Assembly: GCA_002796995.1 (NCBI GenBank)
Contig: PEKW01000007.1
Location: forward strand, 186,001 to 250,000
Direction: 5' to 3'
DNA length: 64,000 nucleotides
Origin: Rhizobium sp.
GTDB lineage: Bacteria > Pseudomonadota > Alphaproteobacteria > Rhizobiales > Rhizobiaceae
The position numbers were made by a program, and so were the translations under genes. The notes under the pieces are model-generated. The model saw only the letters and a program-made list of their open reading frames with translations, was not told the DNA's origin and ran no database searches. Within the stretch, counting starts at the first letter, position 1. Every line of letters begins with the position of its first letter. Positions 37,752-46,568 of this stretch are shown one piece after another.

Positions 37752-39041
37752 ATGACCGATGCCACCAAGAAGACCAGCGGCGTCACGCGCCGTACGCTTT
37801 TGAAGACCGCTTCCGCCGCAGCCGGTCTTGCCGCCGGCTCCGGCGCCATCACCGGCTTCCCGACGATCTGGGCGCAGAACCCGATCACGCTTCGCCAATT
37901 CGGCACCGGCGTCTCGAACCTCAACGCCATCGCCGAGAAGTGCAAGGCCGACCTCGGCATCACGCTGGAGATGACCGCGACCGATTCGGACGCGGCTGCC
38001 CAGCGCGCCGTGACCCAGCCGAACTCCTACGACATTGCCGACATCGAATACTGGATCCTGAAGAAGGTCTTCCCGGCCGGCGTCGTCCAGCCGATGGACG
38101 TCACCAAGCTGAAATATTACGACAAGATCGTGCCGCTGTTCAAAACCGGCAAGCTGACGCCCGACAGCGTGATCGCCCAGGGTACCGCGCCGCACACCGT
38201 CGGTTTCGTCGAAAAGCCGGGCGACAAGAGCTTCGCCAAGGAAGAAACCCAGTGGTTCACCATGGTTCCGACCATCTACAATGCCGACACGCTCGGCATC
38301 CGTCCGGACTTGGTCGGCCGTGAGATCACCAGCTGGGCCGACATCATGGACCCGGCCTTCAAGGGCAAGACCTCGATCCTCAACATACCCAGCATCGGCA
38401 TCATGGATGCCGCGATGATCTGCGAGGCCATGGGCATCATCAAATATGCCGACAAGGGCAACATGACCCAGGCCGAGATCGACACCACGATCGACTTCCT
38501 GATCAAGGCCAAGCAGGACGGCCAGTTCCGCGCCTTCTGGAAGAGCTTCGACGAGTCGGTCAACCTGATGGCCTCCGGCGAGGTCGTCATCCAGTCGATG
38601 TGGTCGCCGGCCGTTGCCGCCGTTCGCTCCAAAGGCATCGCCTGCAAGTACCAGCCGCTCAAGGAAGGTTACCGTTCGTGGGGCGGCGGTCTCGGCCTTG
38701 CCTCGCACCTGTCGGGCGCCCAGCTCGATGCGGCCTATGAATACATCAACTGGTACACGTCCGGCTGGGTGGGCGCCTATCTCAACCGCCAGGGCTATTA
38801 TTCCGCCGCGATGGAGACCGCCAAGGAACACATGTCCGCAGACGAATGGGGCTACTGGATCGAAGGCAAGGCGGCCCAGGGCGACATCGTCGCTCCGGAC
38901 GGCAAGGTCATGGAAAAGGCCGGTGCGGTGCGCGACGGCGGTTCCTTCGAGGAACGCATGGGCAAGGTCGCCTGCTGGAACTCGGTGATGGACGAAGACC
39001 GCTACATGGTCCGCCGCTGGAACGAATTCATCGCGGCTTGA
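37752..39041 (+). CDS. PotD-type ABC transporter binding protein, Tat-exported
   Basis: 429-aa solute-binding protein of the spermidine/putrescine type. The N-terminus has a twin-arginine signal (VTRRTLLKTASAAAGLAAG), so it is probably exported folded. Long conserved regions include MVPTIYNADTLGIRPD and the ITSWADIMDPAFKGKTSIL segment. Substrate uncertain: the linked racemase argues for a hydantoin- or amino-acid-like ligand instead of a polyamine. A RIME-like palindrome follows before the permease genes. Confidence 0.88.
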   Translation: MTDATKKTSGVTRRTLLKTASAAAGLAAGSGAITGFPTIWAQNPITLRQFGTGVSNLNAIAEKCKADLGITLEMTATDSDAAAQRAVTQPNSYDIADIEYWILKKVFPAGVVQPMDVTKLKYYDKIVPLFKTGKLTPDSVIAQGTAPHTVGFVEKPGDKSFAKEETQWFTMVPTIYNADTLGIRPDLVGREITSWADIMDPAFKGKTSILNIPSIGIMDAAMICEAMGIIKYADKGNMTQAEIDTTIDFLIKAKQDGQFRAFWKSFDESVNLMASGEVVIQSMWSPAVAAVRSKGIACKYQPLKEGYRSWGGGLGLASHLSGAQLDAAYEYINWYTSGWVGAYLNRQGYYSAAMETAKEHMSADEWGYWIEGKAAQGDIVAPDGKVMEKAGAVRDGGSFEERMGKVACWNSVMDEDRYMVRRWNEFIAA

Positions 39042-39054
39042 TGCTGTCTCGACG

Positions 39055-39145
39055 GTCTCCCTCCCCCTTGTGGGGAGGGTTGGGGAGGGGACTTTCTTCA
39101 ACCCCCTCCCGACCTGCCGGCCACCCTCCCCACAAGGGGGAGGGA
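39055..39145. repeat. RIME-like rhizobial intergenic mosaic palindrome, copy 2
   Basis: Second copy of the element seen at 9715. It has the hairpin CCCTCCCC/GGGGAGGG near its left end, an internal GGGGAGGGG/CCCCCTCCC pairing, and the CCTGCCGGCCA core followed by CCTCCCC with ACAAGGGGGAGG on the right. The module order is swapped relative to copy 1, i.e. inverted orientation. It separates the binding-protein gene from the permease genes. Confidence 0.75.
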
Positions 39146-39235
39146 AAACCGCTGCAACGGCTCAGTTCCCTTCGACCGCTAAGGTTCAGAAGCGAATGAC
39201 CGGCGCATTGAGCGAATTGTTGGGAGATGGAATTC

Positions 39236-40141
39236 ATGGCGACAGTGCGGTTCATAGGCGTCGGAGAACCGAAGCCGAAGCACGTGCTTCAGGTGCCGCC
39301 CTGGCTCGTCTCCTATGCCCAGGCGGCGCCCCTGGCGATGATTCTCGGCGCCTTCCTGCTTCTGCCGATCCTGATGATCTCGGTCGTCAGCTTCTGGGAC
39401 TATGACTTCGCCCAGATGTATCCCGACTTCGTGACCTTCAACTATACCGAAACGCTCGGCTCCTGGGTCACCTGGAAGACCTATCTCAACACGCTGAAAT
39501 TCGCCTTCGTCGTCTGGGCGACCACCCTCTTCGTCGGCTTCTGGGTCGCCTATTTCCTCGCCTTCCACATTCGCACCTCGGCCATGCAGATGGTGCTATT
39601 CCTCGTCTGCACCGTGCCGTTCCTCACCTCGAACATCATCCGCATGATCTCGTGGATCCCGGTGCTCGGCCGCAACGGGCTGGTCAACACCACGCTGGTC
39701 AATGCCGGCATCGTGTCGCAGCCGATCGAATGGCTGCTCTATTCCGATTTCGCCGTGGTCCTGGCCATGGTCCATCTCTACACGCTGTTCATGGTGACGC
39801 CGATCTTCAACACGCTGATGCGCATCGACAAATCGCTCGTCGAAGCGGCGCGCGACGCCGGCGCCTCGAGCTTTCAGATCCTCACCAACGTCATCCTGCC
39901 GCTCGCCAAACCCGGCATGGCGATCGGCACGATCTTCGTGGTCACGCTGGTGATGGCGGACTTCTCGACCGTGCAGGTCATGTCCGGCGGCCAGAGCGCC
40001 TCGGTCGCGCTGATGATGAAGAACCAGATGTCGCTGCTGCAATACCCCGCCGCCGCCGCCAATGCCGTGGTGCTGTTGGTGCTCGTTCTCCTGATGGTCG
40101 CGGGCATCCTGCGCATCGTCGACATTCGCAAGGAGCTGTAA
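39236..40141 (+). CDS. PotB-type ABC transporter permease
   Basis: Inner-membrane permease of about 301 aa with six predicted segments and the EAA loop LVEAARDAGASSFQILTNVI. ATG 39236 is chosen because GGGAG lies 9 bp upstream; an ATG at 39227 directly abuts that ribosome-binding site. It follows the binding-protein gene after a 194-bp gap containing a palindromic element. Confidence 0.9.
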   Translation: MATVRFIGVGEPKPKHVLQVPPWLVSYAQAAPLAMILGAFLLLPILMISVVSFWDYDFAQMYPDFVTFNYTETLGSWVTWKTYLNTLKFAFVVWATTLFVGFWVAYFLAFHIRTSAMQMVLFLVCTVPFLTSNIIRMISWIPVLGRNGLVNTTLVNAGIVSQPIEWLLYSDFAVVLAMVHLYTLFMVTPIFNTLMRIDKSLVEAARDAGASSFQILTNVILPLAKPGMAIGTIFVVTLVMADFSTVQVMSGGQSASVALMMKNQMSLLQYPAAAANAVVLLVLVLLMVAGILRIVDIRKEL

Positions 40142-40143
40142 CC

Positions 40144-40962
40144 ATGCATGCCGACAAGCGCGGGCGCGAATTCTACATCCTCGCCGCCTTCTTCGCTCTC
40201 TTCGTCGTCTTCCTTTACGGACCGCTCTCGGCCATCGTCATCCTCTCCTTCCAGGGACCGAATGGCGGGCTCACCTTCCCGCTCAACGGCGTGTCGCTGC
40301 GCTGGTTCGCCAATCTGTTCGAAACCCAGGCCGTCGGCGATTTCGGCGGCAGTTTCCGCCGCTCGGCGATGCTCGGCCTGATGGTGATGGTCGTCACCGT
40401 GGTCGTCTCGCTTCTCGCGGGCCTTGCCTTCCGCAGGCGGTTTGCCGGATCGACGGCGCTCTTCTATCTGGCCGTGGCCAGTCTCGTCGTGCCGTCCATC
40501 ATCATTTCGCTCGGCATCGGCGTGGTGTTCCAGCAGCTCGGTCTTCAGCCCGCCTGGTACACGTCGGGCTTCGGCGCCCACCTGACCTGGACCCTGCCCT
40601 TCGGCGTGCTGATCATGTTCGCCGTCTTCAACCGCTTCTCGCCGGCCTACGAGGAGGCTGCACGCGATCTCGGGGCGACCTCCTGGCAGACCTTTGCCCA
40701 TGTCGTCCTGCCGATGATCGCGCCCAGCCTGATCGGGGTGGGCCTGTTCGGCTTCACGCTGTCCTACGACGAATTCGCCCGGACGCTGATGACGGCAGGT
40801 ACCTTCAATACGCTTCCGCTCGAAATCTACGGCATGACCACCAATGTGACGACGCCGGTGCTCTACGCGCTCGGTACCGTCACTACGGTGTTCTCGCTGG
40901 TCGTCATCGGCGCCACGCTCGGCCTGATCGTCACGATGAACCGTCGGCGGATGCGTGGCTGA
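40144..40962 (+). CDS. PotC-type ABC transporter permease
   Basis: Inner-membrane permease of 272 aa, partner of the preceding one; EAA loop is YEEAARDLGATSWQTFAHVV and the C-terminal FSLVVIGATLGLIV segment is hydrophobic. Starts 2 bp after the PotB-type gene and shares one base (TGATG) with the racemase start, so translation is coupled. Confidence 0.9.
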   Translation: MHADKRGREFYILAAFFALFVVFLYGPLSAIVILSFQGPNGGLTFPLNGVSLRWFANLFETQAVGDFGGSFRRSAMLGLMVMVVTVVVSLLAGLAFRRRFAGSTALFYLAVASLVVPSIIISLGIGVVFQQLGLQPAWYTSGFGAHLTWTLPFGVLIMFAVFNRFSPAYEEAARDLGATSWQTFAHVVLPMIAPSLIGVGLFGFTLSYDEFARTLMTAGTFNTLPLEIYGMTTNVTTPVLYALGTVTTVFSLVVIGATLGLIVTMNRRRMRG

Positions 40963-41708
40963 TGCGCATCCTCGTCGTCAATCCGAACACGACTGCCAGC
41001 ATGACGGCGACGATCGCCGATGCCGCCAGGCGCATCGCAGGTCCGGCAACGGAGATCGTCGCCGTCACCTCCTCCATGGGACCGGCCTCGATCGAAGGCT
41101 ATTACGACGAAGCCTTCGCCGTGCCCGGCCTGCTGCTCGAAATCGCCAGGGGCGAAAGCGCCGGCGCGGACGCGGCCGTCATCGCCTGCTTCGACGATAC
41201 TGGCCTCGATGCTGCTAGGGCCATGGCCGACATCCCCGTCATCGGCATCTGCGAGGCAGCACTCACGGCGACCGCCTTCATCGCCCAGCGCTTCACGATC
41301 GTCACGACCATGGAGCGCTCGCGTCTGCCGATCGAGCACCTGGTGCAGCGCTACGGCATGGCCGGGCGCTGCAGTGTGCGCGCCGCCGACGTGCCCGTCC
41401 TGTCACTCGAGGATCCGCAGTCGAACGCCAGGGACCGGCTGCGCAACGAGATCGCGGCTGCACTGCGAGACGACAGGGCGGAGGCCATCGTGCTCGGCTG
41501 CGCCGGCATGGCGGACCTGACGCTGGATCTCAGGCGCGAATTTGGCGTGCCGGTCGTCGACGGCGTGGCGGCCGCCGTCAAGCACGCCGAGACCCTTGTC
41601 GCGCTAGGCTTGTCCACCGCCAAGCGCGGCGCCTATGCTGCGCCGATCGCCAAGCACTACACCGGCCTGCTCGACATCTTCGAACCCCGAACCCGTTCAT
41701 TGCCATGA
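40962..41708 (+). CDS. Asp/Glu/hydantoin racemase family protein
   Basis: 248-aa member of the cofactor-independent racemase family (hydantoin or allantoin racemase type). It starts with the typical RILVVNPNTTASMT. Two catalytic cysteines are visible: in AVIACFDDTGLDA and in IVLGCAGMADL. It would interconvert enantiomers of the compound imported by the coupled transporter. No hydantoinase or carbamoylase is adjacent, so the pathway is incomplete in this window. Confidence 0.88.
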   Translation: MRILVVNPNTTASMTATIADAARRIAGPATEIVAVTSSMGPASIEGYYDEAFAVPGLLLEIARGESAGADAAVIACFDDTGLDAARAMADIPVIGICEAALTATAFIAQRFTIVTTMERSRLPIEHLVQRYGMAGRCSVRAADVPVLSLEDPQSNARDRLRNEIAAALRDDRAEAIVLGCAGMADLTLDLRREFGVPVVDGVAAAVKHAETLVALGLSTAKRGAYAAPIAKHYTGLLDIFEPRTRSLP

Positions 41709-42544
41709 CCTCTCCGCCGACCGTCCGAACCCTGTCGCCCGAAGAGATTGAACGGCTCATCGACTGGGCACGGATCGAGGGGTGGAATCCCGGCCTGAGG
41801 GATGCCGGGCCCTTCCGGACCGCCGATCCCTCCGGTTTTATCGGATGTTTCGTCGGGCACGAGATGGTGTCTGGCATATCGGCGGTGCGCTACGGTACCG
41901 CCTTCGGATTCATCGGCCTCTACATCTGCCATCCGGCCCATCGCGGGAAAGGTTTCGGCCGCCTGGTTTGGGATGCCGGCATGGCCCACCTCGAAGGCCG
42001 AACGATCGGACTGGACGGGGTGCCGGAACAGCAGGCGAACTATCGCTCGATGGGTTTCGTCCCGGCATACCAGACGTCACGCTGGAGCGGCCGGCTGGAT
42101 GTCGTGGCCGGAAACCGCGGGTCCGTTCGTGTCACGCAGGATGTGCTCGACGACCTCCTGGCCTTCGACGCCCGCCATTTTCCCGCCGAGCGTTCGTCGT
42201 TCCTCAAAGAATGGCTCCGGTTCCCGAGGTCTGCCCGCACCGTCATCCGCGACGGCGCGATCCGCGGCTATACCGTGATGCGGCGATGCCATGACGGCTT
42301 CAAGATTGGCCCGCTCTTCGCCGAGACGTTCGACGAGGCGGAAACGCTGCTGGAGGCCTGTGCCGCAGAGGTGGACGGGGCCGTGCTGCATCTTGATGTT
42401 CCAGACGAACAGAAGGGATTCGCCGAACACCTGCGCGCGCGGGGTTTCAGTCGGGGTTTCACCACGGCACGGATGTACCGCGGCCCCGCGCCACGGTTGC
42501 ACATGGCAGGTGTCTTCGCGATCACGACGCTCGAATTGGGATAG
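41705..42544 (+). CDS. GNAT acetyltransferase, two-domain
   Basis: 279-aa protein with an N-terminal GNAT fold (acetyl-CoA loop in CHPAHRGKGFGRLVWDAG) and a second C-terminal GNAT-like domain, as in the YitH/Acetyltransf_18 group. Overlaps the racemase gene by ATGA and closes the operon. Probably acetylates a small amine or amino-acid-like product. No strong terminator follows on this strand until the hairpin array at 42626. Confidence 0.8.
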   Translation: MTSPPTVRTLSPEEIERLIDWARIEGWNPGLRDAGPFRTADPSGFIGCFVGHEMVSGISAVRYGTAFGFIGLYICHPAHRGKGFGRLVWDAGMAHLEGRTIGLDGVPEQQANYRSMGFVPAYQTSRWSGRLDVVAGNRGSVRVTQDVLDDLLAFDARHFPAERSSFLKEWLRFPRSARTVIRDGAIRGYTVMRRCHDGFKIGPLFAETFDEAETLLEACAAEVDGAVLHLDVPDEQKGFAEHLRARGFSRGFTTARMYRGPAPRLHMAGVFAITTLELG

Positions 42545-42625
42545 CAGCTCACGCCCGGCTGCGCGGGTTGCCTTGTTGTCATCGGTTCTGTCGTGGAATG
42601 CGTCGGCGTTCGACCGCCAAAACGA

Positions 42626-42779
42626 AAAAGCCTGCCGCGGGAGGAGGTGCGGCAGGCTTTTCGAAAAGAACCGAACAGCGACTGGGAGGAGGAGTGTCGC
42701 TGCTCTGACAAACGGCCCTGGGAGGAGGAGGGGGCCGTCTGAAACACGAAGCTTTGCGGGAGGAGGTGCATCGCTTCGT
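42626..42779 (-). ncRNA. Four tandem hairpins with anti-Shine-Dalgarno loops (cuckoo-RNA-like)
   Basis: In the 400-bp gap between the GNAT and oxidoreductase genes there are four consecutive stem-loops. Read on the minus strand each exposes CUCCUCCC in its loop. From 5' on that strand: ACGAAGC/GCTTCGT (42779-42746), ACGGCCC/GGGCCGT (42738-42712), CAGCGAC/GTCGCTG (42702-42676), and a 13-bp stem AAAAGCCTGCCGC/GCGGCAGGCTTTT (42661-42626) followed by TTCGTTTT, an intrinsic terminator. Stem sequences differ while loops are constant, which is strong evidence for selected RNA structure. Loop CCUCCUCCC hairpins define the alphaproteobacterial cuckoo/CcsR small RNAs, usually two hairpins per RNA. The array could be one four-hairpin RNA or two fused units. 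The rest of the gap holds nothing else recognisable. Confidence 0.75.
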
Positions 42780-42848
42780 TGAAAATGACTATATCCGATC
42801 CATGCGCATTTTATAGGCATTTCGCTGCAGTGCAGCTATGCGTAAGGC

Positions 42849-42878
42849 ACATAGCCGGGATCGCGGTTTTACGACCAA
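42849..42878 (-). promoter_or_regulatory. Candidate promoter of the hairpin RNA
   Basis: On the minus strand CTTGG/TTGGTC (42878-42873), an 18-bp spacer and CTATGT (42854-42849) resemble a sigma-70 or RpoH-like promoter about 70 bp upstream of the first hairpin. An alternative -10 (TATAGT, 42793-42788) would place the 5' end almost at the first stem but has no good -35. CcsR-type RNAs are stress-induced, so an RpoH-like site would fit; this is weak evidence. Confidence 0.3.
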
Positions 42879-42944
42879 GCCGCCCCTCTGCGGCCGCCCT
42901 GATGAAAGGCGATGCCGCACAGGTCCCGGCTCCGTGAACGACGC

Positions 42945-44072
42945 TCAGCGCACCAGTCTCCGGGGAGAGAAAATCCCCGGTTCCAGACCAAGATCGACGA
43001 GCCGCTCGGGCGGAGTGCCGTCGAGGAACAGGCCTGCAGCCCATTCGGACAGCGCCGGCGAGGTGAGAATGCCGCTGCCGCCCTGCCCGGCCAGCCAGAA
43101 GAAGGCCGGATCGTTGCGGTCGAAGCCGACGACCTGAAGCTTGTCGGCCGTGAAGGAGCGCAGTCCCGCCCATTTGTGCGAAATGGTCTTCACCGGAAGC
43201 GTCGTCGACTGCTCGAGGAAGTGCGCGGCATAGGCGACGTCGATGTCCTCCGGCTGGGCGTCGCAAGGATCGCTTGGCGTCGCATCGGCCGGCGATACCA
43301 TCAGCTTGCCGGCTTCCGGCTTGAAGTAGAAATCCTCGTCGACCTCGTTGACCCCCGGCATGGGAGCAAGGTCATAGTCGGCCGGTACATCGACGGTAAT
43401 CGCGGTCCGCCGATGCGGCACGATGCCGAGCGGCGCGAGCCCGGCGAGCACCGCCAGCCGATCCGCCCAGGCCCCGGCCGCGTTGACGATGCGGCGCGCG
43501 AGGATCGGGCCCTGCGGCGTCTGCAGCCGATAGATCCCGCCGTCCCGCTCGACGGCAGAAACCGGCGAGCCGGTGCGGATGTCGGCACCGTTGCGGCGCG
43601 CGCCACGGAGATAACCCTGCAAAATGCTCTCGACCTCCATGTCCCAACAGGCGGGATCGTAGAAGGCGCCCGCCATGTAGTCGGGCCGGAGGAAGGGCAC
43701 CATGGCGATCGCCTCCTCGATGGAGACCGGTCGCGATTGCGCCGAAGTGGCGATCACTTCCCGGAAGGCGGCATCCAGCTTCGGCAGGCGCTCCTCGCTG
43801 GCGATCACCAGATTGCCGCGCGGGATCAGCAGCGGCACGTCGGCGAAGCCCTCAGGCGGGTTGGCCAGGAAGTCATAGGACGCGTCGGCAAGCAGGCCCG
43901 TCGTCTCGTTCTGGAACTGCCGCGAGAACTCCGCGGCCGAGCGGCCGGTCGAATGATAGCCCACCTGCGCTTCCGCCTCGAGCAGCACGAGCGAACGATG
44001 CCCGGCCACCCGATAGGCGAAAGATGCACCGGCGATGCCGCCCCCCACGACGGCAACGTCGAAAATCTCCAT
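42945..44072 (-). CDS. FAD-dependent amino acid/amine oxidoreductase (DadA family)
   Basis: 375-aa flavoenzyme of the DAO family. The N-terminal dinucleotide motif is VAVVGGGIAGASFAYRV, followed by STGRSAAEFSRQFQNE; the C-terminal WLAGQGGSGILTSPALSEWA is typical of glycine/D-amino-acid oxidases and dehydrogenases. It is the last gene of the RpiR-oligopeptide transporter-M81 operon and probably oxidises a D-amino acid or N-alkyl amino acid released by it. Confidence 0.85.
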   Translation of the reverse strand: MEIFDVAVVGGGIAGASFAYRVAGHRSLVLLEAEAQVGYHSTGRSAAEFSRQFQNETTGLLADASYDFLANPPEGFADVPLLIPRGNLVIASEERLPKLDAAFREVIATSAQSRPVSIEEAIAMVPFLRPDYMAGAFYDPACWDMEVESILQGYLRGARRNGADIRTGSPVSAVERDGGIYRLQTPQGPILARRIVNAAGAWADRLAVLAGLAPLGIVPHRRTAITVDVPADYDLAPMPGVNEVDEDFYFKPEAGKLMVSPADATPSDPCDAQPEDIDVAYAAHFLEQSTTLPVKTISHKWAGLRSFTADKLQVVGFDRNDPAFFWLAGQGGSGILTSPALSEWAAGLFLDGTPPERLVDLGLEPGIFSPRRLVR

Positions 44073-44095
44073 GTCGTTTCCTCCGGCGCTGTTGT

Positions 44096-45586
44096 TCAGC
44101 GCGCCACGTCCCTGTCGAGCGGAAAGATCGGCCGCGGGATCTTCTTGTAGGGCAGTCGGGCATAGTCGAGCGTGCAGAGCGCACCGCTGTCGCAGACCAC
44201 GACCTTGCTGGCGATCGGCTCGAAGGCGGCGCGGAAATGCTGCATCGACTTGAGGCCGACCACGCGCTTCTTTGCCGGATCAATGCCGAAGGCGCGGAAC
44301 TGCTGCAGGTCGAGCATCTGCAGCGGCACGCTGGTCACCAGCACCTCGATGCCGTCGACGACCAACACGGCGCTGGTGCCGAAGCTCTGTTCCAGACCGC
44401 CGACCATCGGGCCGTCGCCGACAAAATGGCCGTCGCTGACCAGACGGATCGTGCCGGTCACCGTCAGCGGTTCACCGCCGAAGCGCGGATCGGTCTTGCC
44501 GCCGATGGCGATCGTCACGGTCGCGCCCTCACCCTTGGCGGCAAGTTCGGCTGTAGCCTCAGGGTCGACCATCGGGCCGAAGGCAGCGTCATCGACGCCG
44601 GCTTCGAGCATGGCCTTCAGCAGGTTGGTGGAATCGCCATAAGAGCCGCCGCCCGGATTGTCGGCATAGTCGGCGATGATCAGCGGGCCGTTCGACTTCG
44701 GATAGGTGCGCGCCATCTCGGCGACCGTTTCCACCGGATGGAAGGTGTTCATCACCTCGTTGCGCTTTTCCCAGATGTCGGCAGCGAGCGTTTCGGCAAA
44801 GGCCTGGTGGCGGGCCGGATCGCCGTCATAGGTGACGAGCACGGTCGGGCCGACCTCCGGAATGTCGGCTTCCGGGAAGGCGCCGTTGATGCTGACGGCC
44901 AGCGCGCCCGGTTCGTTCTTTTCGTAGGCGCGGGCCTTGGCGATGCGCTCGACCATGGCGCCGACATCGGTGCGCCCGCCGTTTGCCTCTTCCAGCATGG
45001 GCAGCTGGATGCGCAGCGTCTTCGGGGCGATCTCGCCCTTCATCGTGCGGTTGAGCAGCGTGCCGGCATGATAGGCCGTCTCGCGCAGGTCGATATGCGG
45101 GTAGGTCTTGTAGGAAACGAGGATCTGCGCCAGCGCGCACATGCGCTTCGTCACGTTGGCATGCAGGTCGAGAGTGACCGCGATCGGCAGGTCTGGCCCG
45201 ACGACGGCGCGCAGGCGCTCCAGCAGCTCGCCCTCGCCGTCATCCGTGTGCTCGGCCACCATGGCGCCGTGCAGGCACAGCAGAATGCCGTCGAATTTCT
45301 CCGCCTTGGCTGCTTCGACGATCTTGCCGGTCAGGTATTCATAGGCTTCCACGGTCACCGGGCCGGACGGCTCTGTCCAGGCGCTGACCGAATGGCGCAT
45401 GTCCCAGCCGAATTCCTTCTGGCACACCAGGGCGCCGGCAAGGCCGGTGTTCGACTGGCTGCGCTTGGCGATCGCTTCGTCGCCGAACATCAGGGTCTCG
45501 CGCTGGAATTCCGGAATGCCGGTCTTGCGAATGCTGAATGTATTGGATTCGTGCATGAATTCGGCAGTCAAAACTTTAAACGGCAT
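44096..45586 (-). CDS. M81 family metallopeptidase (MlrC-like)
   Basis: 496-aa protein of the M81/MlrC family, named after the enzyme that degrades linearised microcystin. Near the N-terminus AEFMHESNTFS contains the family's metal-binding His/Glu; VTLDLHANVTKRM and KTYPHIDLRETAYH supply further ligands. With the oligopeptide-type ABC transporter just upstream it probably hydrolyses an imported small peptide or amide. ATG 45586 overlaps the end of the ATPase gene by 11 bp; the longer frame from 45640 is a shadow. Confidence 0.87.
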   Translation of the reverse strand: MPFKVLTAEFMHESNTFSIRKTGIPEFQRETLMFGDEAIAKRSQSNTGLAGALVCQKEFGWDMRHSVSAWTEPSGPVTVEAYEYLTGKIVEAAKAEKFDGILLCLHGAMVAEHTDDGEGELLERLRAVVGPDLPIAVTLDLHANVTKRMCALAQILVSYKTYPHIDLRETAYHAGTLLNRTMKGEIAPKTLRIQLPMLEEANGGRTDVGAMVERIAKARAYEKNEPGALAVSINGAFPEADIPEVGPTVLVTYDGDPARHQAFAETLAADIWEKRNEVMNTFHPVETVAEMARTYPKSNGPLIIADYADNPGGGSYGDSTNLLKAMLEAGVDDAAFGPMVDPEATAELAAKGEGATVTIAIGGKTDPRFGGEPLTVTGTIRLVSDGHFVGDGPMVGGLEQSFGTSAVLVVDGIEVLVTSVPLQMLDLQQFRAFGIDPAKKRVVGLKSMQHFRAAFEPIASKVVVCDSGALCTLDYARLPYKKIPRPIFPLDRDVAR

Positions 45587-46568
45587 TCTCGGTCTCCAGT
45601 ATGATGGGCGCCGTACCCTTGACGTGGCAGGCCACGGCATGGGTTCCGGACAGGGATTTCAGATGAGGCAATTGGCTGCGGCAGCGATCCTCGACGAGGG
45701 GACAGCGGCTGGCGAAGGCGCAGCCCCTGGGTTCGTCATAGCCGCTCGGGATCTCGCCGCGGATGCGGGGAATGTCGCGGCGATTGTGCGGATCGGGCAC
45801 GAAGGCGCTGTCGAGCAGGGCCACCGTATAGGGATGGGTGGGCGTCGCTCCCCGCGGCAGGACCTCGACGATGCGCCCGAGATACATCACGAGGATGCGG
45901 TCGCAGAAATACTGGACCAGAGCCAGATCGTGCGAGATGAACACATAGGTGAGGTCGAGCCGGTCGCGCAGATCCTGCAGCAGGCCGATGACCTGCGCCT
46001 GGATCGAGACGTCGAGCGAGGCGGTCGGCTCGTCGAGCACCACCAGCGACGGATTGAGCGCCAGCGCCCGGGCGATGCCGACGCGCTGTTTCTGTCCGCC
46101 GGAGAGCTGGTGCTGGTAGCTGTCGGCGAGATGGGCCGGCAGCGAGACCATGGCGAGCAGTTCTGACACCTTCGCGTCGCGCTCGGCCCGGCTCATGGCG
46201 ATTCCCTGGACATCGAAGGGTTCGAGCAAAGCGTCGCGGATCGACTGGCGCGGATCGATCGAGGAATAGGGATCCTGGAACACCATCTGGAAGCGGCGGC
46301 GCAACCGGGCAAGCGTGCGGCCCTTCAGCGGACGGATGTCCTGGCCGTCGAACAGGATTTCGCCGGCGCTGGGTTCGATCAGGCGGGAGACGAGACGGGC
46401 GAGCGTGGACTTTCCGCAGCCGGACTCACCGACGACGCCGAGGATTTCGCCCTTCTCCAGATCGAACGACACGTCGGTGACGGCACGGAAGCGGCGCTTC
46501 TTGGCGAACAGGCCGCCGCCGCTTGAAAAGACGCGCGAGAGCGAGCGGATGGAAAGAAGCGGCGTCAT
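45576..46568 (-). CDS. Oligopeptide ABC transporter ATPase, DppF/OppF type
   Basis: ATPase of 330 aa: Walker A GESGCGKST, signature LSGGQKQR, Walker B VLDEPTASLD and the C-terminal oligopeptide-type extension with cysteines (GCAFASRCPLVEDRC) that can bind an iron-sulfur cluster in this family. ATG 46568 overlaps the DppD-type stop by ATGA. Works with the preceding ATPase as a heterodimer. Confidence 0.93.
   Translation of the reverse strand: MTPLLSIRSLSRVFSSGGGLFAKKRRFRAVTDVSFDLEKGEILGVVGESGCGKSTLARLVSRLIEPSAGEILFDGQDIRPLKGRTLARLRRRFQMVFQDPYSSIDPRQSIRDALLEPFDVQGIAMSRAERDAKVSELLAMVSLPAHLADSYQHQLSGGQKQRVGIARALALNPSLVVLDEPTASLDVSIQAQVIGLLQDLRDRLDLTYVFISHDLALVQYFCDRILVMYLGRIVEVLPRGATPTHPYTVALLDSAFVPDPHNRRDIPRIRGEIPSGYDEPRGCAFASRCPLVEDRCRSQLPHLKSLSGTHAVACHVKGTAPIILETENAV

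Noticed and set aside
36468..39101. 877-codon minus-strand frame opposite the PotA- and PotD-type genes
   Set aside because: Shadow frame without motifs, crossing two well-supported genes.
42626..42779. GGGAGGAGG repeats as a short CRISPR array
   Set aside because: Repeats are only nine bases, spacing is irregular, and each is enclosed in its own complementary stem, which fits RNA hairpins and not repeat-spacer structure; no cas genes are present.
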